NCBI RefSeq assembly: GCF_002803075.1
Contig: NZ_NNBK01000006.1
Coordinates: 1 to 64,000 of the forward strand
Length of the DNA stretch: 64,000 bases
Reading direction: 5' to 3'
Origin: Streptomyces sp. CB01373
GTDB lineage: Bacteria > Actinomycetota > Actinomycetes > Streptomycetales > Streptomycetaceae
Below the pieces are notes generated by a model, which did not search any database, was not told the origin of the DNA, and worked only from the letters and a program-made list of their open reading frames with translations. A program made the position numbers and the translations under genes. Position 1 is the first letter of the stretch. Each line of letters opens with the position of its first letter. Below, piece by piece: positions 33,579 through 42,636 of this stretch.

Positions 33579-34409
33579 GTGCGCGCTTCGCTGATCCAGA
33601 TTGCCGTGGACGAGGGCGAATCGGTCGATTCGCGGCGTCGGCGAGTGGCCGCACTGGTGTGCGAGCAGGCCGGGGCCGATCTCGTGGTGCTCCCGGAGCT
33701 GTGGACCACCGGGGCCTTCGCCTTCGAGGAGTTCGAACGCGAGGCCGAACCGCTGGAGGGCCCCACCTACGAGGCGATGGCCAAGGCGGCGAGCGACGCG
33801 GGCGTGTGGCTGCACGCCGGCTCGATCCCCGAACGCGTCGCGTCCGACGGCGATCCGGCCGGGGGCGGGGACGCGCTCTACAACACCTCCCTGGTCTTCT
33901 CCCCCTCAGGCGAGCCGGCCGCCGTCTACCGCAAGATCCACCGCTTCGGCTTCGACAAGGGCGAGGCCGTGCTGATGAGCGCGGGGCGGGAACTGGTGAC
34001 GGTCCCTCTGCCGGACACCACCCTGGGCCTCGCGACCTGTTACGACCTCCGTTTCCCCGAACTCTTCCGCGGGCTCGTCGACGCGGGCGCGCAGACCCTG
34101 GTGATCCCGGCGGGCTGGCCCGAGCGCCGGCGTGCGCACTGGACGCTGCTGGCCCGGGCGCGGGCGGTGGAGGACCAGGCGTTCGTGCTCGCCTGTGGAA
34201 CGGCCGGGACGCACGCGGGAGTTCCGCAGGCGGGTCACTCGATCGTGGTGGATCCCTGGGGCGAGGTGCTGGCCGAGGCCGGCCCCGGCGAGGAGGTCCT
34301 CACGGTCGACCTCGACCCGGCGAGGGTGCAGGCCACCCGGGACCAGTTCCCGGCCCTGAAGGACCGGATCCTCGGCCTGGCACCTCCACGCCGCCAGGAC
34401 GACGTCTAG
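33579..34409 (+). CDS. Carbon-nitrogen hydrolase (nitrilase superfamily)
   Basis: 276 residues, GTG at 33579 placed directly before the first strand RASLIQIAV. The catalytic triad is complete: Glu40 (LPELW), Lys119 (YRKIH) and Cys154 (ATCYDLRFPE). The pattern is closest to omega-amidase/Nit2-like or deaminated-glutathione amidase proteins, which hydrolyse amides rather than nitriles. Single gene. Its 3' end is followed by degenerate tandem copies of itself (34392-34498). The start codon overlaps a -10-like TAGTGT, so the exact start is a little uncertain. Confidence 0.85.
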   Translation: MRASLIQIAVDEGESVDSRRRRVAALVCEQAGADLVVLPELWTTGAFAFEEFEREAEPLEGPTYEAMAKAASDAGVWLHAGSIPERVASDGDPAGGGDALYNTSLVFSPSGEPAAVYRKIHRFGFDKGEAVLMSAGRELVTVPLPDTTLGLATCYDLRFPELFRGLVDAGAQTLVIPAGWPERRRAHWTLLARARAVEDQAFVLACGTAGTHAGVPQAGHSIVVDPWGEVLAEAGPGEEVLTVDLDPARVQATRDQFPALKDRILGLAPPRRQDDV

Positions 34410-34498
34410 GACCTCTCGCGCCGGGGCTTCTCCTCGCGGCCAGGACGGCGTCCAGCGCCGGGGCTTCTCCTCGGCGCCGGGACGACTCCTGGCGCCTA
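34392..34498. repeat. Degenerate tandem duplication of the nitrilase gene end
   Basis: A 19-bp block GCGCCGGGGCTTCTCCTCG is exact at 34418-34436 and 34455-34473. Each is preceded by GCCAGGACG(A/G)CGTC(T/C)AG, the nitrilase stop region, and a third partial copy (GCCGGGACGACTCCTGG) runs into the stop of the leftward gene. Confidence 0.6.
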
Positions 34499-34990
34499 CC
34501 GGTGCTCGCGTTCCTTCTCCGCCAGGTGGATCACGCACACCGCCACCGCGATCAGCAGCGCGGGGTCGGCGTCCTCGCGCACGATGTCGACGCCGTAGGT
34601 CTCCACGACGCTCAGCCAGCGCCGGGAGATCACCGCGAGCAGGTCGCCGTCGTACTCCACGGCGAACTCCCGGTCGAGGATCTTGCCGCTGACGTCGAGC
34701 TCGGTGCCGTCCACCAGGGACACCCGGTAGTGGTTGCGCAGCAGCGACAGCCGCTTGCGCCTGATCTTCGCCAGGGCCTCGCCGCCCCGCTCGATCACCA
34801 TCGTGTCCCGCAGCGCGAGCATCTTCTGGTGGATGTTGATGAGGACCCGGCCGTGGGCGTCCTTCAGCTCGAAGGTGTCCCGCAGCCGCATCGCCTTGCC
34901 GTCGACGAGGAAGACCTTGCGGCCGTGTTCGTCCTCGATCCAGTAGTCGTCACCGATGCCGAAAATCCGGTCGCGTACGAGGAATCTCAT
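34496..34990 (-). CDS. LURP-one-related (tubby-fold) protein
   Basis: 164 residues from ATG 34990. The sequence alternates short strands (MRFLVRDRIFGIGDDYWIEDEHGRKVFLVDGKA ... FELKDAHGRVLINIHQKML ... FAVEYDGDLLAVISRRWLSVVETYGVDIV), typical of the LURP-one/Tubby C-terminal-like barrel. Bacterial members have no established function; scramblase-like lipid binding has been suggested for the fold. Cytosolic, no signal peptide. It converges on the nitrilase gene. Confidence 0.78.
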   Translation of the reverse strand: MRFLVRDRIFGIGDDYWIEDEHGRKVFLVDGKAMRLRDTFELKDAHGRVLINIHQKMLALRDTMVIERGGEALAKIRRKRLSLLRNHYRVSLVDGTELDVSGKILDREFAVEYDGDLLAVISRRWLSVVETYGVDIVREDADPALLIAVAVCVIHLAEKEREHR

Positions 34991-35100
34991 GCCCTCACCG
35001 CTTCCCCGGCTCCGCCCCCGCGACGCCGCCGGTGCTCCGACAAACCCCGTACGGCACCGCGCCGGACGGGCCACCGCCGCCGGGTGGCACCCTTGGTCCC

Positions 35101-36930
35101 ATGAACGACACGGCACCCCGACGCGCCCGCGTACGCGCCCCCGAACTGATCGGCAAGGGCGGCTGGCTCAACACGGGCGGGAAGAACCTCACGCTCGCCG
35201 ACCTGCGCGGCAAGTGCGTTGTTGTGGATTTCTGGACGTTTTGCTGCGTGAACTGCCTGCACGTCCTGGACGAGCTGCGCGAGCTGGAGGAGAGGCACCG
35301 GGACACGGTCGTGGTCGTCGGGGTGCACTCGCCGAAGTTCGTGCACGAGGCGGAGCACCAGGCGGTGGTCGACGCGGTGGAGCGGTACGGGGTGGAGCAC
35401 CCGGTGCTCGACGACCCGGAGCTCGCCACCTGGAAGCAGTACGCGGTACGGGCCTGGCCGACGCTCGTCGTCATCGACCCGGAGGGCTACGTCGTCGCGC
35501 AGCACGCCGGCGAGGGGCACGCGCACGCGATCGAGCGGCTGGTGGAGGAGCTGGAGGCCGAGCACGAGGCGAAGGGCACCCTGCGCCGCGGCGACGGGCC
35601 GTACGTGCCGCCGGAGCCGGAGCCCACCACCCTGCGCTTCCCGGGCAAGGCACTGCTGCTGCCCTCCGGGAACTTCCTGGTCAGCGACACCACCCGGCAC
35701 CAGCTGGTGGAGCTGGCGGAGGACGGCGAGACCGTGGTGCGGCGGATCGGCCAGGGCGGCCGGGGGATGACCGACGGCGGCCCGGACCGGGCCCGGTTCC
35801 AGGAGCCGCAGGGGCTCGCGCTCCTGCCGGACGGCACCGTCGTGGTCGCCGACACGGTCAACCACGCCCTGCGGCGCTTCGACCCGGAGACGGGCGTGAC
35901 CACGACGCTGGCGGGCACCGGACACCAGTGGATGCAGGGCGAGGCCACGTCCGGCCCCGCCCTGGACGTGAAGCTGTCCTCGCCCTGGGACGTGGCCTGG
36001 TGGAACGGCAAGGTGTGGATCGCCATGGCGGGCGTGCACCAGCTCTGGGCCTACGACCCGGCGGACAGGAGCGTCGCCGTCACGGCGGGGACCACGAACG
36101 AGGGGCTCGTCGACGGGCCCGGCGCGGACGCCTGGTTCGCGCAGCCCTCCGGGCTCGCGGCCACGCCCGACCGGCTGTGGCTCGCCGACTCCGAGACGTC
36201 CGCCCTGCGCTGGGTGGACCTCGAAGGGCACGTCCACACCGCCGTCGGCACGGGTCTGTTCGACTTCGGGCACCGGGACGGCGCGGCCGAACAGGCGCTT
36301 CTCCAGCACCCGTTGGGTGTCACGGCGCTCCCCGACGGATCGGTCGCCGTCAGCGACACCTACAACCACGCCCTGCGCCGCTACGACCCGGCGACCGGTG
36401 AGGTCACGACGCTCGCCACCGATCTGCGTGAGCCCAGCGACGCGGTGCTCGTCGGCGACGACATCGTGGTGGTGGAGTCGGCGCGGCACCGGCTGACCCG
36501 GCTGCGCCTGCCGGAGGAGGCGGTACGGGTCGAGGCGGTCGCCCACCGCACCCAGCGCTCCGCCACGGAGGTCGCCCCCGGCCGCCTCCGCCTCGACGTG
36601 ATCTTCCAGGCCCCGGCGGGCCAGAAGCTCGACACCCGGTACGGGCCGTCGACCCGGCTGCTGGTCTCCTCGACCCCGCCCGAGCTGCTGCTGAAGGGCG
36701 AGGGCGCGGACACCGACCTGTGCCGCGAGCTGGAGCTGAACCCCGCCGTCGCGGAGGGTGTCCTGCACGTCTCCGCGATGGCGGCATCCTGCGACGACGA
36801 CCCCGCTAACGAGTACCCCGCCTGCCATGTGCACCAGCAGGACTGGGGCGTTCCGGTCCGCCTCACCGAGGGGGCGACGGACCGGCTGCCACTCGTCCTG
36901 GCCGGGATGGACGAGAGCGCGGCGGGCTGA
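35101..36930 (+). CDS. NHLRC2-like thioredoxin/NHL-repeat protein
   Basis: 609 residues. An N-terminal thioredoxin-like domain (about 15-160) has the unusual active site CCVNC at 48-52 in FWTFCCVNCLHVLDEL. A six-bladed NHL beta-propeller follows (about 175-470: VADTVNHALRRFD, VSDTYNHALRRYD and similar), then a C-terminal beta domain. The same three-part architecture and the CCINC-type motif are found in animal NHLRC2. No signal peptide, so a cytosolic thiol-redox role is likely. The start directly at 35101 lacks a strong ribosome site. Confidence 0.88.
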   Translation: MNDTAPRRARVRAPELIGKGGWLNTGGKNLTLADLRGKCVVVDFWTFCCVNCLHVLDELRELEERHRDTVVVVGVHSPKFVHEAEHQAVVDAVERYGVEHPVLDDPELATWKQYAVRAWPTLVVIDPEGYVVAQHAGEGHAHAIERLVEELEAEHEAKGTLRRGDGPYVPPEPEPTTLRFPGKALLLPSGNFLVSDTTRHQLVELAEDGETVVRRIGQGGRGMTDGGPDRARFQEPQGLALLPDGTVVVADTVNHALRRFDPETGVTTTLAGTGHQWMQGEATSGPALDVKLSSPWDVAWWNGKVWIAMAGVHQLWAYDPADRSVAVTAGTTNEGLVDGPGADAWFAQPSGLAATPDRLWLADSETSALRWVDLEGHVHTAVGTGLFDFGHRDGAAEQALLQHPLGVTALPDGSVAVSDTYNHALRRYDPATGEVTTLATDLREPSDAVLVGDDIVVVESARHRLTRLRLPEEAVRVEAVAHRTQRSATEVAPGRLRLDVIFQAPAGQKLDTRYGPSTRLLVSSTPPELLLKGEGADTDLCRELELNPAVAEGVLHVSAMAASCDDDPANEYPACHVHQQDWGVPVRLTEGATDRLPLVLAGMDESAAG

Positions 36931-37106
36931 CCCCCCCAAGGGCTCCGGCGGCGCCGTGTCACCCCCCCCGTCGTGATGATGTCGAGGGCGGAAAGTCTTC
37001 ACGATGTTCACACAGCACGACGAGGGGTTGGGCCGGCGGGAATGCTCGGGCTTGTCGCCGTCTGCCCGTCATGTTCCGTGGTCGCGGGGTCGGCTCGGTA
37101 CGCGGC

Positions 37107-37355
37107 TCAGAGGCCGTAGCCGTCGCTGTAGCCGTCGCGTGCGTGGTGGTGGTGATCCTCTTCGACGACCGTGGTGGGAGGCACCATGACGCGGCGGCGG
37201 CGGTAGATGCTGCTGAACGTCGTGACGCCGATCAGGCCGACGATCATCAGGATGACGCCGACCATGTGCAGGTTGACTCCCTGCATGTGCCAGTCGGTCG
37301 CGAACGTGAGGATGGCTCCCACGGCGATGAGGATGATGCAGCCGCCGAGGCCCAT
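37107..37355 (-). CDS. Small two-helix membrane protein (DUF6458-like)
   Basis: 82 residues, ATG after GGGAGG. Two transmembrane helices (about 2-20 and 30-48; MGLGGCIILIAVGAILTFA and HMVGVILMIVGLIGV), then RRRR and a tail with HHHHARDGYSDGYG. This matches the small actinobacterial DUF6458 family. Function unknown; the Arg cluster puts the His-rich tail inside the cell. Single gene. Confidence 0.8.
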   Translation of the reverse strand: MGLGGCIILIAVGAILTFATDWHMQGVNLHMVGVILMIVGLIGVTTFSSIYRRRRVMVPPTTVVEEDHHHHARDGYSDGYGL

Positions 37356-37487
37356 GAGTGTCGCCTCCCTGTCCGGTGTCGGATCCGGAGGGTCCGGCCG
37401 TGCCGGTCCCTTCCGGTCAACTCCGGGTACCCGCAAGCCGGGTGACCATGCGGAGGCGGCGCCTCATGGACAGGGAGGCCGTGCCGC

Positions 37488-38786
37488 TCAGCCCTCCAGG
37501 AACGCCACCAGCGCGTTCGCCAGCAGGAACGGGTCGTCGGCGGCGCACAGCTCGCGGGCGCTGTGCATCGACAGGATGGCCACGCCGATGTCGACGGTGC
37601 GGATGCCGTGTCGGGCCGCGGTGATCGGGCCGATGGTCGTGCCGCACGGCATGGAGTTGTTGGAGACGAAGGACTGGAAGGGGACACCGGCCTTCTCGCA
37701 GGCCGCCACCCACACCGCGCGTCCCGAACCGTCCGTCGCGTAGCGGTTGTTGACGTTGACCTTGAGGATGGGGCCGCCGCCCGCGCGCGGGTGGTGGGTC
37801 GGGTCGTGCCGCTCGGCGTAGTTGGGGTGGACGGCGTGGCCGGTGTCGGAGGACAGGCAGACCGTGCCGGCGAAGGCGCGCGCCCGGTCCTCGTACGACC
37901 CTCCGCGCGCGAACACCGAGCGCTCCAGCACGCCTCCGAGCAGCGGGCCGTCCGCGCCGGTGTCGGACTGGGAGCCGTTCTCCTCGTGGTCGAAGGCGGC
38001 CAGCACCGGGATGTACGGCAGCTCCGGCGCCCCCGTCGCGACGGCCGCGAGCGCCGCGGCGCCGGCGTGCACCGACAGCAGGTTGTCCATCCGGGGCCCG
38101 GCCATCAGCTCACGGTCCCGGCCCAGGTAGGCGGGGGCCTCCACGGAGTGCGTCATCAGGTCCCAGCCGGCCACCTCGCCCGCCGCGAGTCCCGCCTCCG
38201 CCTCAAGGAAGGCGATCAGATCGCCGTCGCGGACGTCGTCGCCCAGGCCCCACACCGGTTGCAGATGCCGCTGCTTGTCCAGCTTGAGGCCCTCCGCCGA
38301 GACCTGGCGGTCCAGGTGGATCGCGAGCTGGGGGACGCGCAGCAGCGGACGGTCGACGTTGACCAGGCGGGTGGAGCCGTCGCGCAGTGTGAGCCGGCCG
38401 GACAGGCCCAGGTCGCGGTCGAGCCAGGAGTTCATCAGCGGGCCGCCGTAGATCTCCACCGCGACCTGGCGCCAGCCGTGCGCCCCGGTGTCGGGCAGCG
38501 GCTTGACGCGCAGGTTGGGGGAGTCGGTGTGCGCGCCGACGATGCGGAAGGGGGTGTGCGGCGCCGCGCCCTCGGGGACGTACCAGGCCACGATCGCGCC
38601 GCCGCGCAGCACGTACTTTCCGCCCGCCGTGCCGTCCCACGCGTCCGTCTCCGAGACCTGGCGGAAGCCGGCCTTCTCCAGCCGCTCGGCCGTGTTCGCC
38701 ACGGCGTGGTACGGCGACGGGCTCGCCGCCAGGAAGGACATCAGGTCGTCGGTGTGGCCGCGGTCGAAGCGCTGGCTTGTACTCAT
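37488..38786 (-). CDS. apeB: M18-family aminopeptidase
   Basis: 432 residues. Metal ligands typical of aspartyl aminopeptidase-like M18 enzymes are present: His in GAHTDSPNLRVKP, the FDHEENGSQS segment carrying the catalytic Glu and metal Glu, Asp in LSSDTGHAVHPNY, and a C-terminal His in STRSA-like SMHSARELC. The di-zinc enzyme removes N-terminal acidic or neutral residues and is usually a large tetrahedral dodecamer in the cytosol. The upstream terminator at 38808-38843 isolates it from fadE. Confidence 0.9.
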   Translation of the reverse strand: MSTSQRFDRGHTDDLMSFLAASPSPYHAVANTAERLEKAGFRQVSETDAWDGTAGGKYVLRGGAIVAWYVPEGAAPHTPFRIVGAHTDSPNLRVKPLPDTGAHGWRQVAVEIYGGPLMNSWLDRDLGLSGRLTLRDGSTRLVNVDRPLLRVPQLAIHLDRQVSAEGLKLDKQRHLQPVWGLGDDVRDGDLIAFLEAEAGLAAGEVAGWDLMTHSVEAPAYLGRDRELMAGPRMDNLLSVHAGAAALAAVATGAPELPYIPVLAAFDHEENGSQSDTGADGPLLGGVLERSVFARGGSYEDRARAFAGTVCLSSDTGHAVHPNYAERHDPTHHPRAGGGPILKVNVNNRYATDGSGRAVWVAACEKAGVPFQSFVSNNSMPCGTTIGPITAARHGIRTVDIGVAILSMHSARELCAADDPFLLANALVAFLEG

Positions 38787-38807
38787 GGGTTCACCTTAAC
38801 GACGTCA

Positions 38808-38843
38808 CGAGGGTCCGCTCCCGGTGCCGGGAGCGGACCCTCG
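38808..38843 (-). terminator. Terminator after the acyl-CoA dehydrogenase gene
   Basis: CGAGGGTCCGCTCCC, GGTGCC loop, GGGAGCGGACCCTCG: 15-bp perfect stem. It lies downstream of the leftward fadE-like gene and upstream of apeB. Confidence 0.8.
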
Positions 38844-38929
38844 TTGGGTGGGGGGGTGGGGACGAGCGCGGGTGGGGGGTGGGGACGAGCGCGGGTGCGG
38901 AGCGGGCGGCGCCCGGTCCGGGGCCCGTC

Positions 38930-40771
38930 CTAGAAGGCGGCCTCGTCCACCTCCATCAGGTCCAGGTCGACGTTCTGGGCGACCTTGCGGGCCAGGGTGA
39001 CGCCCGGCAGGACGTTGGCCGCGAAGAACTTCGCCGCCGCGATCTTGCCCTGGTAGAAGGCCGCGTCCTTGGAGGACACAGCCTTCGAGGAGGCCGTCTC
39101 GAGCTTCTCGGCGGCGATCGCGGCGCCCTTGAGCAGCAGGTGGCCGACGATCACGTCACCGGAGGCGAGCAGCAGGCGGGTGGTGTTCAGGCCCACCTTG
39201 TAGATGTTCTTGACGTCCTTCTCGGTGGCCGCGAGGTCGGTCAGCATCAGGCCGACGAGGCCCTCCAGCTCGGCGGCGGCCCTGGCGAGGTGCTCGCGGG
39301 CGCCGGCCAGGTCCTCGCCGCCGGTGCCGAGGGCGAGGAACTCCTTGATGTCCTCGGCGATCGAGTTCAGCGCGGCGCCCTGGTTGCGGACGATCTTCCG
39401 GAAGAAGAAGTCCTGGCCCTGGATGGCCGTGGTGCCCTCGTAGAGGGTGTCGATCTTGGCGTCCCGGATGTACTGCTCGACCGGGTACTCCTGGAGGAAG
39501 CCGGAGCCGCCGAAGGTCTGCAGCGACTGGGCGAGCTGCTCGTAGCCCTTCTCGGAGCCGTAGCCCTTGACGATGGGCAGGAGCAGGTCGTTGAGCGCGT
39601 GCTCGGTCGAGGCGTCCTCGCCGTTCGCCTCCTTGACCGCGATGGTGTCCTGGACCGCGGCGGTGTGCAGCACGAGGGCGCGCATGCCCTCCGCGTACGC
39701 CTTCTGCGTCATCAGCGAGCGGCGCACGTCGGGGTGGTGGGTGATGGTGACCTTGGGCGCGGACTTGTCCATGAAGTTCGCCAGGTCGGGGCCCTGGACG
39801 CGCTCCTTGGCGTACTCCAGTGCGTTGAGGTAGCCGGTGGACAGCGTGGAGATCGCCTTCGTGCCGACCATCATGCGGGCGAACTCGATGATGCGGAACA
39901 TCTGGCGGATGCCGTCGTGCCTGTCGCCGATCAGCCAGCCCTTGGCGGGGTGGCGGTCGCCGAAGGTCATCTCGCAGGTGTTGGAGGCCTTCAGGCCCAT
40001 CTTGTGCTCGACGTTGGTGGCGTAGACGCCGTTGCGCTCGCCGAGTTCGCCGGTCTCGAAGTCGAAGAGGTACTTCGGGACGAGGAAGAGGGACAGGCCC
40101 TTGGTGCCGGGTCCCGCGCCCTCGGGGCGGGCGAGGACGTAGTGGAGGATGTTCTCCTCCATGTCGTGCTCGCCGGAGGTGATGAAGCGCTTCACGCCTT
40201 CGATGTGCCAGGAGCCGTCCTCCTGCTGGACCGCCCTGGTGCGGCCGGCGCCGACGTCCGAGCCGGCGTCGGGCTCGGTGAGCACCATGGTGGAGCCCCA
40301 GGTCTTCTCGACCGCGATCGAGGCGATCTTCTTCTGCTCCTCGGTGCCCTCGTCGAAGAGGATGCGGGCGAACGCCGGGCCGGAGGAGTACATCCAGATC
40401 GCCGGGTTGGCGCCGAGGATCAGCTCCGCGTAGGCCCAGATCAGGGACGGCGGAGCGGTGGTGCCGCCGATCTCCTCGGGCAGGCCGAGGCGCCAGTACT
40501 CGGAGTCCATGAAGGCCTTGTAGCTCTTCTTGAAGGCTGCCGGGACCGGCGCGGTGTTCGTCTCGGGGTCGAACACCGGCGGGTTGCGGTCGGCGTCGAC
40601 GAAGGACTCCGCCAGCTCGTTCTCCGCCAGGCGGGTCAGCTCCTCCAGGACGCTCCTGGCGGTGTCGGCGTCCATCTCCTCGAACGGACCGGTGCCGTAC
40701 AGCTTGTCGCGTCCGAGCACTTCGAAGAGGTTGAACTCGATGTCGCGGAGGTTCGACTTGTAGTGCCCCAT
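38930..40771 (-). CDS. Acyl-CoA dehydrogenase (FadE5-like, long form)
   Basis: 613 residues, ATG at 40771 after GGGAG; an in-frame start 21 codons upstream lies in the promoter zone. It opens [19 protein letters not shown] as in mycobacterial FadE5. FAD/substrate segments include [19 protein letters not shown], and the catalytic-base region is [22 protein letters not shown] ~130-residue C-terminal domain specific to long forms follows. It oxidises acyl-CoA to enoyl-CoA, probably over a wide chain-length range. A TACC-N4-GGTA palindrome lies upstream, and a pirin gene is 0.76 kb away. Confidence 0.9.
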   Translation of the reverse strand: MGHYKSNLRDIEFNLFEVLGRDKLYGTGPFEEMDADTARSVLEELTRLAENELAESFVDADRNPPVFDPETNTAPVPAAFKKSYKAFMDSEYWRLGLPEEIGGTTAPPSLIWAYAELILGANPAIWMYSSGPAFARILFDEGTEEQKKIASIAVEKTWGSTMVLTEPDAGSDVGAGRTRAVQQEDGSWHIEGVKRFITSGEHDMEENILHYVLARPEGAGPGTKGLSLFLVPKYLFDFETGELGERNGVYATNVEHKMGLKASNTCEMTFGDRHPAKGWLIGDRHDGIRQMFRIIEFARMMVGTKAISTLSTGYLNALEYAKERVQGPDLANFMDKSAPKVTITHHPDVRRSLMTQKAYAEGMRALVLHTAAVQDTIAVKEANGEDASTEHALNDLLLPIVKGYGSEKGYEQLAQSLQTFGGSGFLQEYPVEQYIRDAKIDTLYEGTTAIQGQDFFFRKIVRNQGAALNSIAEDIKEFLALGTGGEDLAGAREHLARAAAELEGLVGLMLTDLAATEKDVKNIYKVGLNTTRLLLASGDVIVGHLLLKGAAIAAEKLETASSKAVSSKDAAFYQGKIAAAKFFAANVLPGVTLARKVAQNVDLDLMEVDEAAF

Positions 40772-40854
40772 GGCCACGGCTCCCGTCGAGGGCTTGGCGA
40801 GGCACTGACTCCTCGCATCTGGTTCACGTACCAACTAGTAGCTCCGATGATGCT

Positions 40855-40866
40855 ACCCGTCGGTAA
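40855..40866. promoter_or_regulatory. Candidate operator TACCCGTCGGTA
   Basis: Arms TACC/GGTA around CGTC, between the divergent acyl-CoA dehydrogenase and SseB-like genes. TetR-family fatty-acid regulators often bind similar TACC...GGTA sites. Short, so only suggestive. Confidence 0.4.
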
Positions 40867-40918
40867 TAAGAAGCAACCCCGATCCCGCCATGTGTGACCG
40901 AGCCCTCGTGCGGGTCAG

Positions 40919-40924
40919 TACGCT
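40919..40924 (+). promoter_or_regulatory. -10 TACGCT, probable leaderless start of the SseB-like gene
   Basis: TACGCT is followed by 7 bases and ATG 40932 with no ribosome site. Confidence 0.5.
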
Positions 40925-40931
40925 GTGGCTC

Positions 40932-41414
40932 ATGTACGGATACGGCCAGCCGATGGACAGTGGGGCGGCACAGCAGGGGTACGTCCCTCCGCAGCAGCAG
41001 ATGCCCGGCGGTGTCGGCGGGTACGGCCAGCAGGCTCCGGCCTACCCCGAGCCCTCGCCGCCCTCGCTCGCGGAGGCGGTGCGCGCCTTCACCACGGGGC
41101 AGATGGCCGCCGAGGACTTCCAGCAGGTCTTCGCGACCTCCAAGGTGTACTGCCCGCGCGGCGACAACCCCGGGTTCCTGGCGCTGCACAACACCCAGCA
41201 GCCGGTGATCCCGATGTTCACCTCGCTCAAGGAGCTGCGCCGGTACGCGGGCAAGGAGTCCAAGTACTTCGTGATCACCGGCGCCGAGGTGATCGACCTG
41301 CTGCCGACCGGCTACGGCTTCGTGGTCGACATGGAGGGCGAGCACCGGATGGTGTTCGACGCCAAGGCGGTCGAGCAGATGGTCGACTTCGCGATGCGCC
41401 GGATGTACGGCTAG
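40932..41414 (+). CDS. SseB N-terminal-domain protein
   Basis: 160 residues. A Gln/Gly/Tyr/Pro-rich N-terminus (about 1-42, with PPQQQMPGG and YGQQAP) precedes an SseB-like domain (about 50-155: VYCPRGDNPGFLALHNTQQPVIPMF, TGAEVIDLLPTGYGFVVD). The domain is common in Streptomyces, often next to type VII secretion or of unknown role; enteric SseB enhances serine sensitivity. Single gene with its own terminator. Function unknown. Confidence 0.75.
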   Translation: MYGYGQPMDSGAAQQGYVPPQQQMPGGVGGYGQQAPAYPEPSPPSLAEAVRAFTTGQMAAEDFQQVFATSKVYCPRGDNPGFLALHNTQQPVIPMFTSLKELRRYAGKESKYFVITGAEVIDLLPTGYGFVVDMEGEHRMVFDAKAVEQMVDFAMRRMYG

Positions 41415-41437
41415 GAGCCGGCACGTGGGTGCCCTGG

Positions 41438-41466
41438 AGCCCGGAGGGAATGCCCTCCGGGCTTCT
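41438..41466 (+). terminator. Terminator after the SseB-like gene
   Basis: AGCCCGGAGGG, AATG loop, CCCTCCGGGCT then TCTT. A good stem 24 bases after the stop. Confidence 0.8.
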
Positions 41467-41485
41467 TCTGTTGGGGCTGGCAGAA

Positions 41486-41501
41486 AGTTCAACGCTCAAC
41501 T
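41486..41501. promoter_or_regulatory. 16-bp palindromic operator before the pirin gene
   Basis: AGTTCAACGCTCAACT fits AGTTNANCGNTNAACT, a symmetric site. It lies 27 bases before the pirin ATG, in the promoter zone. MarR-family redox sensors bind sites of similar length and symmetry, but the regulator is unknown. Confidence 0.5.
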
Positions 41502-41528
41502 AAAGTGGCCGCACAAGGAGGAACCGAC

Positions 41529-42500
41529 ATGCCTGCAGTGACCGTCGAGAACCCGCTGACGCTGCCCCGTGTGGCAGCGCCCGCAGACGCCGTGGCACGT
41601 CCCGTGCTCACCGTCACGACCGCGCCGAGCGGCTTCGAGGGCGAGGGCTTCCCGGTGCGCCGGGCGTTCGCCGGGATCAACTACCGCCACCTCGACCCGT
41701 TCATCATGATGGACCAGATGGGTGAGGTGGAGTACGCGCCGGGCGAGCCCAAGGGCACCCCCTGGCACCCGCACCGTGGCTTCGAGACCGTCACCTACAT
41801 CATCGACGGGACCTTCGACCACCAGGACTCCAACGGCGGTGGCGGCACCATCACCAACGGCGACACCCAGTGGATGACGGCGGGCAGCGGCCTGCTGCAC
41901 ATCGAGGCCCCGCCGGAGTCGCTGGTGGTGTCCGGCGGCCTCTTCCACGGCCTCCAGCTGTGGGTGAACCTGCCGGCCAGGGACAAGATGATGGCGCCGC
42001 GCTACCAGGACATCCGCGGTGGCAGTGTCCAGCTCCTCACCTCCCCCGACGGCGGCGCGCTGCTGCGGGTCATCGCCGGTGAGCTGGACGGCCACGCGGG
42101 CCCCGGCATCACGCACACGCCGATCACGATGATCCACGCGACGGTGGCGCCGGGCGCGGAGGTCACCCTGCCCTGGCGGGAGGACTTCAACGGCCTGGCG
42201 TACGTGATGGCGGGACGCGGCACCGTGGGCGCCGAGCGCCGGCCGATCCACCTGGGTCAGACCGCGGTCTTCGGCGCCGGTTCCTCGCTGACCGTCCGCG
42301 CGGACGAGCGGCAGGACTCGCACACGCCCGACCTGGAGGTCGTCCTCCTCGGCGGGCAGCCGATCCGGGAGCCGATGGCCCACTACGGCCCCTTCGTCAT
42401 GAACACCCGGGAGGAACTCATGGAGGCCTTCGAGGACTTCAAGAAGGGCCGCCTCGGCACGATCCCCGCGGTCCACGGGATGAGCGAGGGCGGGCTGTAG
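41529..42500 (+). CDS. Pirin-family protein
   Basis: 323 residues with AAGGAGGA ribosome site 6 bases before the ATG. A bicupin: the N-terminal cupin has the metal-binding HPHRGFETVTYIIDG (His, His, then Glu) and GDTQWMTAGSGLLHIE; the C-terminal cupin (about 190-300) is degenerate. Pirins bind iron and act as redox-responsive modulators or quercetinase-like dioxygenases. From memory, a pirin of S. ambofaciens modulates beta-oxidation through an acyl-CoA dehydrogenase; the FadE5-like gene close by fits that picture. Confidence 0.9.
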   Translation: MPAVTVENPLTLPRVAAPADAVARPVLTVTTAPSGFEGEGFPVRRAFAGINYRHLDPFIMMDQMGEVEYAPGEPKGTPWHPHRGFETVTYIIDGTFDHQDSNGGGGTITNGDTQWMTAGSGLLHIEAPPESLVVSGGLFHGLQLWVNLPARDKMMAPRYQDIRGGSVQLLTSPDGGALLRVIAGELDGHAGPGITHTPITMIHATVAPGAEVTLPWREDFNGLAYVMAGRGTVGAERRPIHLGQTAVFGAGSSLTVRADERQDSHTPDLEVVLLGGQPIREPMAHYGPFVMNTREELMEAFEDFKKGRLGTIPAVHGMSEGGL

Positions 42501-42547
42501 GCCTCACCCCGCCGTCCGGTCGCCCGGCTGCCCGGCCGCCCGGCGCG

Positions 42548-42579
42548 AGGGCCCCGTCCACTTGCGGACGGGGCCCTTC
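42548..42579 (+). terminator. Terminator after the pirin gene
   Basis: AGGGCCCCGTCC, ACTTGC loop, GGACGGGGCCCTT. Strong stem with a short T end. Confidence 0.8.
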
Positions 42580-42636
42580 CCGTGCCGGCCCACGTACCGC
42601 CCGTAGCTGACGCCGTGTCACCCGGGTGGACCGTCC

